Source: CAYXZP01 sp964469485 (GTDB taxonomy: Bacteria > Desulfobacterota > Binatia > UBA1149 > CAYXZP01). From it: a stretch of 17,139 nucleotides of DNA. The notes below the pieces were generated by a model that had not been told where the DNA came from, did not search any database, and saw only the letters and a program-made list of their open reading frames with translations. Shown one piece after another: positions 6,693 through 14,816 of the stretch (position 1 is its first letter; each line of letters begins with the position of its first letter). A program made the translations under genes and the position numbers. The DNA is taken from NCBI GenBank assembly GCA_964469485.1, contig CAYXZP010000048.1, positions 1 through 17,139 of the forward strand, in the 5' to 3' direction.

Positions 6693-7913
6693 CTAGTCGG
6701 CATCCGACTCGGCGTCGACCTCGATAGCTCCGTCGCCGGTGCCGAGCAGGGCCTGCGCCTCCGCCTCGGGCAATTCCTCCACATCACGCAACTTGCGTTC
6801 TATCGCGCGGGTGCGTACCCCCGTGGCCTCGAGGGTCTTCGAGGCCGTGTTGAGCTGCTTTTGAAGTTTCTCGAGCACGGCTCCGAAGTTGCCGAACTCG
6901 GTCTTCACGCCGGCCAGGATCTTGCGTACCTCGCCGGAGCGCTGGTTGATCGCCAGCGCCTTGATACCGACGCGCCAACTGTCCAGTTGGGCCAGCATCG
7001 TGCTGGGGCCGGCGACCAGAACATGCTCGTTGGAGTAGAGATCCTCGATGGTTCCCGGCTCCCTGACAACCTCGGCGTATAGCGATTCGGTGGGAAGAAA
7101 CAGTACTGCCACGTCAGTAGTACGTGGCGGATCGAGGTATTTGTCCGACACATCCCTTGCCGCCTTCTTTACGGCAGCCACCAGCGCCTTGCGGGCCGCC
7201 TCTACGGCATCGGCATCGGCCGCGTCCTCGGCCTCGAGAAGCCGCCGGTAGTCCTCCATCGGGAACTTGGCGTCGATCGGAAGCGGGATGTGCGCCCCGA
7301 CCTCCGGCACGGGCCTTTTGACCGCGTACTCGACCTTGTCGTTGGAACCCGCCTTTGTCTTCACGTTCGTATCGTACTGGGCGGGCGTCAACACCTGTTC
7401 GAGCAGCGCGCCGAGCCGGACTTCGCCGAAGGTCCCGCGTTTCTTCACGTTGGTCAGCATACGGTTGAGATCGCCGACACCGGCCGAGAGATCCTGCATC
7501 TCCCCCAGACCCCTGTTGACGGCGTCGAGCCGCTCGCTCACCAGGTTGAAGGACGCGTTGAGTCGCTTCTGCAGCGTATTCTCGAGCTTCTCGTCGACTG
7601 TCCTTCGCATCTCGTCGAGTTTCTGTTCGTTGCTCGCCTGTAGCTCTTTTACGCCGACACTGAGTCCCTCCCGCAGCCTGTCTATGGCCTCGCGGTTGGA
7701 GTCGGTCAGCCGCTGCATCTGGCTGGCCAGCTCACTGCGTAGCTCGGAAGCCGAGCGCCCGCTCTCTTCGCGTCCTTCACGAAGCCCGTTGCGCAGATCC
7801 TCACGTATCTCCTGAGCGACGGTGGTTCCGCCACCGGCTCTCTTGATCAAAACGACGGCAAGGGCGGCGCCGGCCGCCGCCAGAGCGACGGTCACTACGG
7901 TCGTCAGGTCCAT
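6693..7913 (-). CDS. rmuC: RmuC-family DNA recombination protein
   Basis: 406 residues. The N-terminus has a membrane anchor (about residues 3-25, VVTVALAAAGAALAVVLI). A long charged coiled coil follows (about 35-130, rich in REG, REEL and DEKLE repeats). The RmuC domain then has conserved blocks GTFGEVRLGALLEQVL, LPIDAKFPMEDYRRLL, DVAVLFLPTESLYAEVV and GPSTMLAQLDSWRVG. RmuC limits chromosomal inversions at short inverted repeats in E. coli. Its catalytic chemistry is unsettled, although a nuclease-like fold has been proposed. The C-terminus is acidic (VDAESDAD). It lies 45 bases downstream of the DUF4301 gene on the same strand and is probably the last gene of that operon. ATG 7913 is supported by the membrane anchor. 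No strong ribosome binding site is seen. Confidence 0.93.
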   Translation of the reverse strand: MDLTTVVTVALAAAGAALAVVLIKRAGGGTTVAQEIREDLRNGLREGREESGRSASELRSELASQMQRLTDSNREAIDRLREGLSVGVKELQASNEQKLDEMRRTVDEKLENTLQKRLNASFNLVSERLDAVNRGLGEMQDLSAGVGDLNRMLTNVKKRGTFGEVRLGALLEQVLTPAQYDTNVKTKAGSNDKVEYAVKRPVPEVGAHIPLPIDAKFPMEDYRRLLEAEDAADADAVEAARKALVAAVKKAARDVSDKYLDPPRTTDVAVLFLPTESLYAEVVREPGTIEDLYSNEHVLVAGPSTMLAQLDSWRVGIKALAINQRSGEVRKILAGVKTEFGNFGAVLEKLQKQLNTASKTLEATGVRTRAIERKLRDVEELPEAEAQALLGTGDGAIEVDAESDAD

Positions 7914-7958
7914 GGCGGCGACGCTATCACGGATGCTGTCTCATTCTATGAGCCCGGC

Positions 7959-9473
7959 CTACCCGGCCCTGTGAGCCGGCCCGAGCAGGTCGGTAAGGGT
8001 CTTTACCGGATTGAAGGTCTCAGAAGGCACCTCGACGAAGACGGTCAGCCAGCCTGCCATCGCACCGTTCCACAGCCCCGGGCGCTCGACAGAACGTAGT
8101 TCGCGTCCCTCGGCGCTCCGGCTCACCACGAAGGCGCTCGCCTCGTCGACATGATCGGTGAGTTCGAAGCGGCCTCCGTCGCTGCGTCTGGTCGAAACGA
8201 CGATGTCGACCGGATTGAAGTGTGTCGAGGCGGCCAGGATGGCCTGCTGTTCGGCCGAGTCGGGGTCCACTTGGCTCATCTCGATGATCTGTAGGCTGGC
8301 GCGCCCGTCCCGTTCCGTCCAAAAGGGTCCGCCCCCCGGGGCAGCGACGTTGCGAACCATGCCGCAGACCCTCAGCGGCCGGTCGAGCAGTCCGGTGACG
8401 AGCCCCTCGCGGGCGCCCCTGTCCGCGGGCAAGTCAGGCACGGACAGCCCGAACACATCGGCGGCAAACTCGAGGGCGGCGTCGAGAGCGCCCCGACCTC
8501 CCTCCTCGAGCGCGGCCAGGGCGTCGAAGACCCGGTCCTGCAGGTCGATGAGCAGGCCGGCCAGCGCCATCTTCCATACATAGGTGGATTCCTTGAGGCG
8601 GTCGGGCACGCAGTTGTCTATGTTCTTCATGAACACCATGTCGGCATCCATACCGCCGAGGTTCGCGAGCAGGGACCCGTGCCCGCCGGGACGGAAAAGC
8701 GGTCGGCCGGCCGCATCGCGGAACAGCCGGCCCTGCTCGTCGACCGCCACCGAATCGGTGGACGGGTCTTGGTTGGACAGCTCGATCTCGTAACGGACCT
8801 CCAGCCGCTGCTCGTAGCCAGGCACCACCCGCTCGAAGAACCGTTCGAAGTAAGTGCGGTGATGTTCGGAGACCGTGAAGTGCACACGGGCTGTGTTGCC
8901 CTTTCCGCGTGCGTAGGTGGCCGCCTCCACGAGATGTTCCTCGGCTGCCGTTCGCGCCCCCTCGGGGTAAGCGTGAAAAGCCACCAGCGCCTTGGGCAGA
9001 CCGGCATAGTCAAGACCGCTCTCGCCGACGACGAAACGGGCGATCTCGGCCGAGCGCCCGTCGTCACGCAACCGTCGGAGGTCTTGGCCGCCGGTTCGTA
9101 CCGCCTGTTCGAGTGCGGGGTAGAAGGCGAAGGCCTCGAGAGAGCCCATGATGCGCTCTCTCTCCGCCTGGTCGGCTTCGAGCGCGAGCAGCGCCTTGAA
9201 CATGCGCGAGGCCGCCCCTGACGCGGGAACGAACTTTGCCACCCGCAGGTCGCCAGCACGGCGCTCGTAAAAGAGCGCCCGGTCATGGTGCTCGCCCTGT
9301 TCGAACGACACTATGCCGTCACCGACGGTGGCCGGGCGCAGCAGCCGCGCGTAACCGGGCGGCTCGGCGAGCCATGCCAGCTGCCGCCGTAGCGACCGGT
9401 CGCTTATACCGTGGGCCGCGACCAGACGCTGGTCCCCGGCCGAAAGGGTTTCGGGCGAGACAGCCCTGTTCAG
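7959..9473 (-). CDS. DUF4301 family protein, apparent CTG start overlapping grxD
   Basis: The function is unknown. Recognisable DUF4301 blocks, numbered from CTG 9473, are ATVGDGI (48-54), FVPASGAASRMFK (81-93), a GARTAAEEHLVEAA segment (172-185), RPGGHGSLLANL (261-272), DADMVFMKNIDNCVPD (276-291), and near the C-terminus GMVRNVAAPGGGPFW, STHFNPVDIVVS and PGLWNGAMAGW. SGAASRM resembles the nucleotide-binding loop of sugar nucleotidyltransferases, which is inference only. The frame is open back to GTG 9713 inside grxD, but that part is an out-of-frame shadow. The family homology begins at about SAGDQRLVAAHGIS. CTG 9473, after GGAG at 9485-9482 with an 8-base spacer, overlaps the grxD TGA as CTGA and gives 504 residues. 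It sits between grxD and rmuC on one strand. The family is best known in Bacteroidetes. Confidence 0.88.
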   Translation of the reverse strand: MNRAVSPETLSAGDQRLVAAHGISDRSLRRQLAWLAEPPGYARLLRPATVGDGIVSFEQGEHHDRALFYERRAGDLRVAKFVPASGAASRMFKALLALEADQAERERIMGSLEAFAFYPALEQAVRTGGQDLRRLRDDGRSAEIARFVVGESGLDYAGLPKALVAFHAYPEGARTAAEEHLVEAATYARGKGNTARVHFTVSEHHRTYFERFFERVVPGYEQRLEVRYEIELSNQDPSTDSVAVDEQGRLFRDAAGRPLFRPGGHGSLLANLGGMDADMVFMKNIDNCVPDRLKESTYVWKMALAGLLIDLQDRVFDALAALEEGGRGALDAALEFAADVFGLSVPDLPADRGAREGLVTGLLDRPLRVCGMVRNVAAPGGGPFWTERDGRASLQIIEMSQVDPDSAEQQAILAASTHFNPVDIVVSTRRSDGGRFELTDHVDEASAFVVSRSAEGRELRSVERPGLWNGAMAGWLTVFVEVPSETFNPVKTLTDLLGPAHRAG

Positions 9474-9802
9474 GAAGCGTTCTCCGGCGCCGGGCTTTGG
9501 ACGACCCCCTCGAGGTCTCCTTTCTCGTAGAGTCCGACCACGATGTCGCAGCCTCCGACGAATTCCGCGTTCACGTAGAGCTGCGGGATCGTCGGCCAGT
9601 TCGAATACTGCTTTATCCCCTCGCGTAGCGTGGCATCCGAGAGCACGTCGTAGCTTGCGAAGGAAGCACCCACGGCACGAAGAGCCTGGCAAACGGTGTG
9701 CGAGAATCCGCACTGGGGAGCCTCGGGAGTCCCCTTCATGTAAACGACGACCTTGTCCTTTTCGACCTGTGACCGGATCTGTTCAAAAATATCCTCGGGC
9801 AT
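9470..9802 (-). CDS. grxD: Monothiol glutaredoxin GrxD (Grx4 type)
   Basis: 110 residues, the usual length for a CGFS monothiol glutaredoxin. These proteins bind a glutathione-ligated 2Fe-2S cluster and pass it on, often as heterodimers with BolA proteins. Cys31-Gly-Phe-Ser34 is in the context MKGTPEAPQCGFS. SNWPTIPQLYV (cis-proline TIP) and EFVGGCDI form the glutathione-binding surface. ATG 9802 has GGAG at 9814-9811 on its strand with an 8-base spacer. The start is two bases downstream of the bolA stop, and the end overlaps the DUF4301 start, so bolA-grxD-DUF4301 is almost certainly one transcript. Confidence 0.95.
   Translation of the reverse strand: MPEDIFEQIRSQVEKDKVVVYMKGTPEAPQCGFSHTVCQALRAVGASFASYDVLSDATLREGIKQYSNWPTIPQLYVNAEFVGGCDIVVGLYEKGDLEGVVQSPAPENAS
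9471..9485 (-). promoter_or_regulatory. Ribosome binding site and CTG start for the DUF4301 gene
   Basis: On the minus strand GGAG (9485-9482), an 8-base spacer and CTG (9473-9471) overlap the grxD stop TGA (9472-9470) in a CTGA tetranucleotide. This arrangement is typical of translational coupling. No ATG, GTG or TTG is available between this point and the conserved domain. Confidence 0.45.
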
Positions 9803-9804
9803 TG

Positions 9805-10056
9805 TCAGTTCTCCTCGACGCGGCCTGCTTCGGTCGGCGTCATCGCCCGGATGGTAAGCGCGTGTATCTCCTCGCGCATGGCATCGCCGAGCGCATCATA
9901 CACCATGCGGTGCTGCTCGATCGGACTGGTGCCTTCGAAGCGCTCCGATATCACCGTGACCTCGAAGTGGTCGCCGCCCGCCGCCAGGTCCGTGGCCTTG
10001 GCCTGGGCGCCCGGAATCGCCTCGGTTATGAGCTTTTCCAGCTTTGCCGCATCCAT
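9805..10056 (-). CDS. BolA/IbaG-family protein
   Basis: 83 residues of class II KH-like BolA fold. The pattern GGDHFEVTVISERFEG, then EQHRMVYDAL, then EEIHALTIRAMTP is diagnostic. His65 in IHALTI is the invariant family histidine, a candidate ligand for a 2Fe-2S cluster shared with the CGFS glutaredoxin. It is short and resembles the IbaG/YrbA (BolA2-like) branch more than E. coli BolA itself. The gene lies immediately upstream of grxD with a two-base gap, consistent with the known BolA-Grx partnership in Fe-S delivery. ATG 10056 has only an adjacent GAGG, too close to be a normal ribosome binding site, so its translation signal is unclear. Confidence 0.92.
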   Translation of the reverse strand: MDAAKLEKLITEAIPGAQAKATDLAAGGDHFEVTVISERFEGTSPIEQHRMVYDALGDAMREEIHALTIRAMTPTEAGRVEEN

Positions 10057-10104
10057 CCTCTTACTACGGTCGTCGATGTCGACGCCAAACTCAAGCCCCT
10101 GTTT

Positions 10105-11457
10105 TCAGTCCACGTATCCGAGCGCCCGTAGCCGCTGCCCCAAGCCGTCGGGTACATTCGGCCTGTCGGGGCGGACCTCGGGGTTGGCGCCCACCCAAGC
10201 TTGCAATCGCCCGGCCAGCCGCGTGGCCCGCGCGCTGTCCGTGTCTGCCAGGTTTCTCGTCTCGCCGGGGTCGGCGGAGAGATCGTAAAGCTCGCGGCGG
10301 TCTTCCTCGGGTGCCACGATGAACTTCGTGGTTCCGTCTATGACCGCGTGCATGGGGCCGGCTACGGGAACGCCGTAGACCTCGCTGCTGCGGTAGCGCC
10401 GGCGCTCGAGATATACGGGGCCGGCCGGAAGCTGGCCGAACAAGTCGCGGCCGCCGAAGCTGCCGGGAACCTCGAGCCCGACCAGCCGGAGGATCGTCGC
10501 GGCGACATCGGTGAGCTCGGCCGCGGCCGGGATGCGCGCGCCGGCCTCGATCTTGCCCGGCCAGGACATCACCAGCGGGATACGAACGGCCTCCTCGTAG
10601 AGGTTTATGCCGTGGAACATCCAGCCGTGCTGCCCCAGCCCCTCGCCGTGGTCGCTCGTCACTGCCACCACCGTTCCGGCCGCCGGAGCGGCGCGCTCGA
10701 AGATGTAGACCAGGCGGCCCAGCTGCGAGTCGGCAAAACGTATCTCGCCGTCGTAGGCCTTGACGCGGCCGCTTGTTCCCTCGGGCCACTCGGCCGCGAA
10801 GGCCACGGGAGCCTCGTACGGAGCGTGGGGGTCGACGTAGTGAACCCAAACGAACAGGGGACGCGGGTCATGACGGCCGGCCATCCAACGGGCCACAGCC
10901 TCGGTGGTATGCTCGGCGCGCCGGTCGAGACGGCCGCCCTCGGGCCGGCCAAGCGAGCGTCCCTCGACGGTGAACAGGTCGTCGTAGTGCTCGAAGCCTT
11001 GGTCGAAACCGAACCTGGCGCGCACCGGGATAGAGCTGACGAAGGCTGCGGTCTGGTAGCCGGCCCCGGCCAAGGCTTCGGCCAGGGTCGTAAAGCGTCC
11101 GGCCAGCTTATGGCCGTTCTTCATCACCCCGAGCGTGCGCGGGTAACGGCCGGTCATGAGCGCGGCGTGTGAGGGCGAGGTCGTGGCCGTGGGCGCGTAA
11201 ACACGCTCGAAGAGAGTGCCGCGCCGGGCCAGGCGCTCGAGACTCGGCATCGTCGGTACCGCGTAGCCATAGGCCGAGCTGTGGTCGGCACGCAGAGTGT
11301 CGATGGTAACCAGCAGGATATCGGGCAATTTGACGGGGCCGGGAGCCGTGAAAGGCCGGCGCTTGCAGGCCGGCAGCCAGACAGCGGCCGCCACGACCAG
11401 CAAGACCGCGGCTCCGGTGAGCGCCGTTGCCAGCTTTTGTCTCCTAGTAATCCACAT
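10105..11457 (-). CDS. Sulfatase-family protein without the formylglycine cysteine, membrane-bound or lipoprotein
   Basis: Alkaline-phosphatase superfamily, sulfatase fold, about 450 residues from ATG 11457. The N-terminus is a basic start, a hydrophobic segment (about 11-28) and LPAC at 28-31, a weak lipobox, so envelope attachment is likely. ILLVTIDTLRADHSSAYGY supplies the first metal-binding aspartates and VTSDHGEGLGQHG the second metal pair. At the activating motif C/S-x-P-x-R the sequence has T93-S-P-S-H97, so no formylglycine can form. A threonine nucleophile as in phosphoryl-transfer relatives is possible. The C-terminal ELYDLSADPGETRNLAD is the usual sulfatase closing motif. The substrate is unknown. 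Upstream in-frame starts exist within the pckG antisense region but are unlikely. It lies 48 bases before bolA and may or may not share its transcript. Confidence 0.85.
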   Translation of the reverse strand: MWITRRQKLATALTGAAVLLVVAAAVWLPACKRRPFTAPGPVKLPDILLVTIDTLRADHSSAYGYAVPTMPSLERLARRGTLFERVYAPTATTSPSHAALMTGRYPRTLGVMKNGHKLAGRFTTLAEALAGAGYQTAAFVSSIPVRARFGFDQGFEHYDDLFTVEGRSLGRPEGGRLDRRAEHTTEAVARWMAGRHDPRPLFVWVHYVDPHAPYEAPVAFAAEWPEGTSGRVKAYDGEIRFADSQLGRLVYIFERAAPAAGTVVAVTSDHGEGLGQHGWMFHGINLYEEAVRIPLVMSWPGKIEAGARIPAAAELTDVAATILRLVGLEVPGSFGGRDLFGQLPAGPVYLERRRYRSSEVYGVPVAGPMHAVIDGTTKFIVAPEEDRRELYDLSADPGETRNLADTDSARATRLAGRLQAWVGANPEVRPDRPNVPDGLGQRLRALGYVD

Positions 11458-11577
11458 TAGTCCGTCGACGGCTCTTTCTAGCTTCCCTGCAGGGTTAGGT
11501 TTATGTTGACGGAATAGCCTGCCCGAGACGGCGCCCATGGCGCAAACCGCGCGAGGCGAAAAAAGGAAGACCCAGCC
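11458..11577. promoter_or_regulatory. Divergent sulfatase / pckG intergenic region with two 10-bp palindromes
   Basis: This 120-base gap serves two divergent genes. It contains two perfect 10-bp palindromes, CCGTCGACGG at 11462-11471 and CCCTGCAGGG at 11485-11494, with centres 23 bases apart. Downstream is a TTGACG (11506-11511) that resembles a -35 box but has no convincing -10. AGGA at 11564-11567 is the pckG ribosome binding site. The palindromes are operator candidates only. Confidence 0.35.
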
Positions 11578-13326
11578 ATGAACCAAGCTCTCCAGGACTG
11601 GATCGAGGAGGTCGCCGCCCTGACCGAACCGGACGCCATCGTGTGGTGCGACGGCTCCCAGCAAGAGTACGACCGGCTGACCTCGGAGCTGACGGCCAGC
11701 GGCGAGCTTACCCCGCTTGACCCCGAGGTCTACCCAAACTGCTTCCTGGCCCGCAGCGACCCCAACGACGTCGCGCGTGTCGAGCACCTGACCTTCATCT
11801 GTTGCGAACAAGAAGACAACGCCGGCCCCACCAACAACTGGATGTCGCCCGCGGATGCCGAAAAGAAGGTCAAGCCGCTCTACGCTGGCGCGATGAAGGG
11901 CCGCACGATGTACGTCGTGCCCTATGTCATGGGACCGCTCGGATCAGAGATCTCGGAGGTCGGGATCGAGATCACCGATTCCCCCTATGTGGTCATCAAC
12001 ATGCGCATCATGACGCGCATGGGCCAGGCCGCCCTCGACCAGCTCGGCGACAGTCCCGACTTCGTCAAGGGGCTGCACTCGCTCGGCGACCTCTCGCCGG
12101 AGCGACGCTACATCCTGCACTTTCCCGAACGCCGCGAGATATGGTCGGTGGGCTCGGGCTACGGCGGCAACGCGTTGCTCGGCAAGAAGTGTTTCGCGCT
12201 ACGAATAGCCTCGACCATGGCCCGCGACGAGGGTTGGCTGGCCGAGCACATGCTGATCTTGGGGTTGGAAAGTCCCGAGGGCGAGACCACATACATGGCC
12301 GCGGCCTTTCCGTCGGCCTGCGGCAAGACCAACCTGGCGATGCTCGTGCCGCCGCAAAGCCAGAAGGGTTGGAAGGTGTGGACCGTGGGCGACGATATAG
12401 CCTGGATGAAGTTCGGCGCCGACGGCCGCCTTTACGCCGTCAATCCCGAGTACGGGTTCTTTGGCGTTGCGCCCGGGACGAGCAAGAAAACCAATCCGAA
12501 CGCGCTCGAGAGCGTGCGCAAGAACTCCATCTTCACCAACGTCGCCCTTACCGATGATGCCACGCCCTGGTGGGAAGGCCTCGACGGCGACCCGCCCGGA
12601 CATGCCATCGACTGGCGCGGCAACGACTGGACTCCCGACGGAGAGGGCCCCGCGGCCCATCCCAACTCACGATTCACGGCGCCGGCCGGCCAGTGCCCGG
12701 TTATCTCCGATGAGTGGGAGAACCCCGAGGGCGTGCCGATCTCGGCCTTCATATTCGGCGGCCGCCGCGCGCGTACCGCGCCGCTGGTGTTCGAAGCCTT
12801 CGACTGGAAGCACGGCGTGTACGTGGGGGCGGCGGTGGCCTCGGAGACCACGGCGGCGCAATCCGGCGAAGTCGGCGTAATACGGCGCGACCCCATGGCC
12901 ATGATCCCCTTCTGCGGTTACAACATGGGCTCCTACTTCGACCATTGGCTCTCGATGGAGCAGCGCTCCCACAAACTGCCGCGCATCTTCCACGTCAACT
13001 GGTTCCGAACCGGCGACAACGGACGCTTCATGTGGCCGGGCTTCGGCGAGAACCTCCGTGTGCTGCGCTGGATACTCGGCCGCATCGACGGCACGGCCGA
13101 AGCCAACAAGACCCCCATCGGGTACGTACCCGCACCGGGCGCCATCGACCTCGGCGGACTCGACGACGTGGACGAAGAAGCCATGGCCGAGCTGCTGCGT
13201 ATCGATCCCGACGATTGGAAGCCCGAGCTTGCCAGTCAGCTGGAGTTCTTTGAGCGTTTCAAAGAGCGTTTGCCGGCCGAGATACGCGCCCAGCACAAAG
13301 CCACGACCGAGCGCTTCGGCATCTAA
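11578..13326 (+). CDS. pckG: Phosphoenolpyruvate carboxykinase (GTP)
   Basis: Cytosolic enzyme converting oxaloacetate and GTP to PEP, GDP and CO2, the entry step to gluconeogenesis. The 582 residues are slightly short of the usual 600-620. Visible motifs are EISEVGIEITDSPYVVINM, ERREIWSVGSGYGGNALLGKKC, the P-loop FPSACGKTNLAM with the hyper-reactive Cys248 typical of the GTP class, the metal-binding VGDDIAWMKF, GVAPGTSKKTNPNA and HVNWFR. The ATP-type enzyme is excluded by this P-loop and the overall sequence. ATG 11578 is preceded by AGGA with a 10-base spacer. It stops 10 bases before the opposing amidase stop. Confidence 0.97.
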   Translation: MNQALQDWIEEVAALTEPDAIVWCDGSQQEYDRLTSELTASGELTPLDPEVYPNCFLARSDPNDVARVEHLTFICCEQEDNAGPTNNWMSPADAEKKVKPLYAGAMKGRTMYVVPYVMGPLGSEISEVGIEITDSPYVVINMRIMTRMGQAALDQLGDSPDFVKGLHSLGDLSPERRYILHFPERREIWSVGSGYGGNALLGKKCFALRIASTMARDEGWLAEHMLILGLESPEGETTYMAAAFPSACGKTNLAMLVPPQSQKGWKVWTVGDDIAWMKFGADGRLYAVNPEYGFFGVAPGTSKKTNPNALESVRKNSIFTNVALTDDATPWWEGLDGDPPGHAIDWRGNDWTPDGEGPAAHPNSRFTAPAGQCPVISDEWENPEGVPISAFIFGGRRARTAPLVFEAFDWKHGVYVGAAVASETTAAQSGEVGVIRRDPMAMIPFCGYNMGSYFDHWLSMEQRSHKLPRIFHVNWFRTGDNGRFMWPGFGENLRVLRWILGRIDGTAEANKTPIGYVPAPGAIDLGGLDDVDEEAMAELLRIDPDDWKPELASQLEFFERFKERLPAEIRAQHKATTERFGI

Positions 13327-13336
13327 GCGCCCCGGC

Positions 13337-14752
13337 TCACAGTTCGGGCCAGCTATCCATGGGCCGCTCGCGCTCGTAGGCGCGGCCTGCCTGCAGGACC
13401 AGTTCGTCGCGGTGGCGTTCGGCCACGATCTGCAGTCCCACCGGCAGGCCGTCATCACCGAGGCCCGCACGAATGCTGGCCGCGGGATGGCCGGACAGGT
13501 TGAAGGGATAGGTAAAGGCCACCGCGTGCATCGGTGAGGCGAACTTGTCGCCGTCTATCCCTTCGGGCGGCGGTCCCTCGGCCCGGAAAGCCTCGGTCGG
13601 CAGCTGGGGGGTGAGCAGGAGATCGTAGTCGGCGAATATGCCGGCGATCGCGTCGTTGAGACCCTGACGGCGGCGCTGCACACGGGCGCGCTCGGCCCAA
13701 TCGAGCTTGGAGGCGCTCTCGAGCCCCCGCCAGAAGGCGCGGCCCAACTCGTCCTCCCTTCCCTCGGCCTCCTGGCCCAGCATGGCGCGGGTCTCGTTGC
13801 CGGCTATCATCGCCCAGTCCAGACCGAGGTCGGGCAGCTCTCGGTCGAGCCGTTCCACTTCGTGGCCGAGCCCGGCGAAGACCTCCACAGCGGCCTCGAC
13901 CTCACGCATGACATCGGGGGCGACACGGGCGTAGCCGAGATCGGCGCTGAACCCGATGCGGAGCTTTCCCAGCGCTTGCCCGAGACAGTCGCAGTAGGCC
14001 AGGGCCGGGCGCGGCAAAGAGTCCGGGTCACAAGGATCGTAACCGGCGGTGACGTCCATATAGAGTGCCGCATCCTCGATACTGCGCGTGAGCGGTCCGT
14101 AATGGACCGTGTCTATCCAACGCTGCATCCCGAGGACGGGCGAGACGGGGATCCTCCCGTAGGTCGGTTTCATGCCGAAAGCGCCCACGTAACAGGCCGG
14201 TATACGGATCGAACCGCCGCCGTCGGAGGCTGTGGCAAGCGGCACCATGCGGGCAGCGATGGCCGCGGCCGAGCCGCCGCTGGAGCCGCCGGGGGTGCGC
14301 TCCTTGTTCCACGGATTGCGCGTGACGCCGAAAAGCCGGTTCTTGGTGAAGCCCGTGTAACCGAACTCGGGCGTATTGGTCTTGCCGACGACTATGGCCC
14401 CCGCAGCTCGCAGCCGGGCCACGTGCACGGCGTCGCGCTCGGCCACCCGATCCTTGAACGGTACGGAGCCGAAGGTGGTCGGCATGCCGGCGACATCCTC
14501 GAGGTCCTTCACCCCGAGGGCCACGCCGGCAAGCGGACCGGCCGGGCGGCCGCCGGCGAGCGCCTTTTCCTGGGCGCGGGCCTCCTTGAGAGCGCGCTCG
14601 CGGTCGAGGTGCACAAAGGCGTTGATGTCCTCGTCGGTCGCGTCTATGCGCTCAAGACAGGCGCTTATGGTTTCAACCGGCGACAGGTCGCCCGCAGCGA
14701 CCAAGCGGGCGGTCTCGGCGGCCGAGAGTTCATGGAGTTGGGAATCTAGCAT
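13337..14752 (-). CDS. Amidase-signature family hydrolase
   Basis: 471 residues, full length for the amidase-signature family, which hydrolyses C-N amide bonds with a Ser-cisSer-Lys triad. Lys82 is in LGVKDLED, the cis-Ser is Ser158 in GGSSGGSAAA, and the nucleophile is Ser181 in DGGGSIRIPA (the usual DTGGS has Gly for Thr). FGMKPTYGRIPVSP and the C-terminal GLPVGLQIVAERHRDELVL are further family blocks. No gatB or gatC adjoins it and the C-terminal half is not GatA-like in detail, so a stand-alone amidase is more likely than the tRNA amidotransferase subunit. The substrate cannot be told. It is monocistronic as far as visible. ATG 14752 lacks a clear ribosome binding site. Confidence 0.92.
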   Translation of the reverse strand: MLDSQLHELSAAETARLVAAGDLSPVETISACLERIDATDEDINAFVHLDRERALKEARAQEKALAGGRPAGPLAGVALGVKDLEDVAGMPTTFGSVPFKDRVAERDAVHVARLRAAGAIVVGKTNTPEFGYTGFTKNRLFGVTRNPWNKERTPGGSSGGSAAAIAARMVPLATASDGGGSIRIPACYVGAFGMKPTYGRIPVSPVLGMQRWIDTVHYGPLTRSIEDAALYMDVTAGYDPCDPDSLPRPALAYCDCLGQALGKLRIGFSADLGYARVAPDVMREVEAAVEVFAGLGHEVERLDRELPDLGLDWAMIAGNETRAMLGQEAEGREDELGRAFWRGLESASKLDWAERARVQRRRQGLNDAIAGIFADYDLLLTPQLPTEAFRAEGPPPEGIDGDKFASPMHAVAFTYPFNLSGHPAASIRAGLGDDGLPVGLQIVAERHRDELVLQAGRAYERERPMDSWPEL

Positions 14753-14816
14753 GACGGGGGGCTATCAGTTCAAGACAGCCATGACTAGACGGCCCCTCAT
14801 GCCGGCGTTGGGGGCC

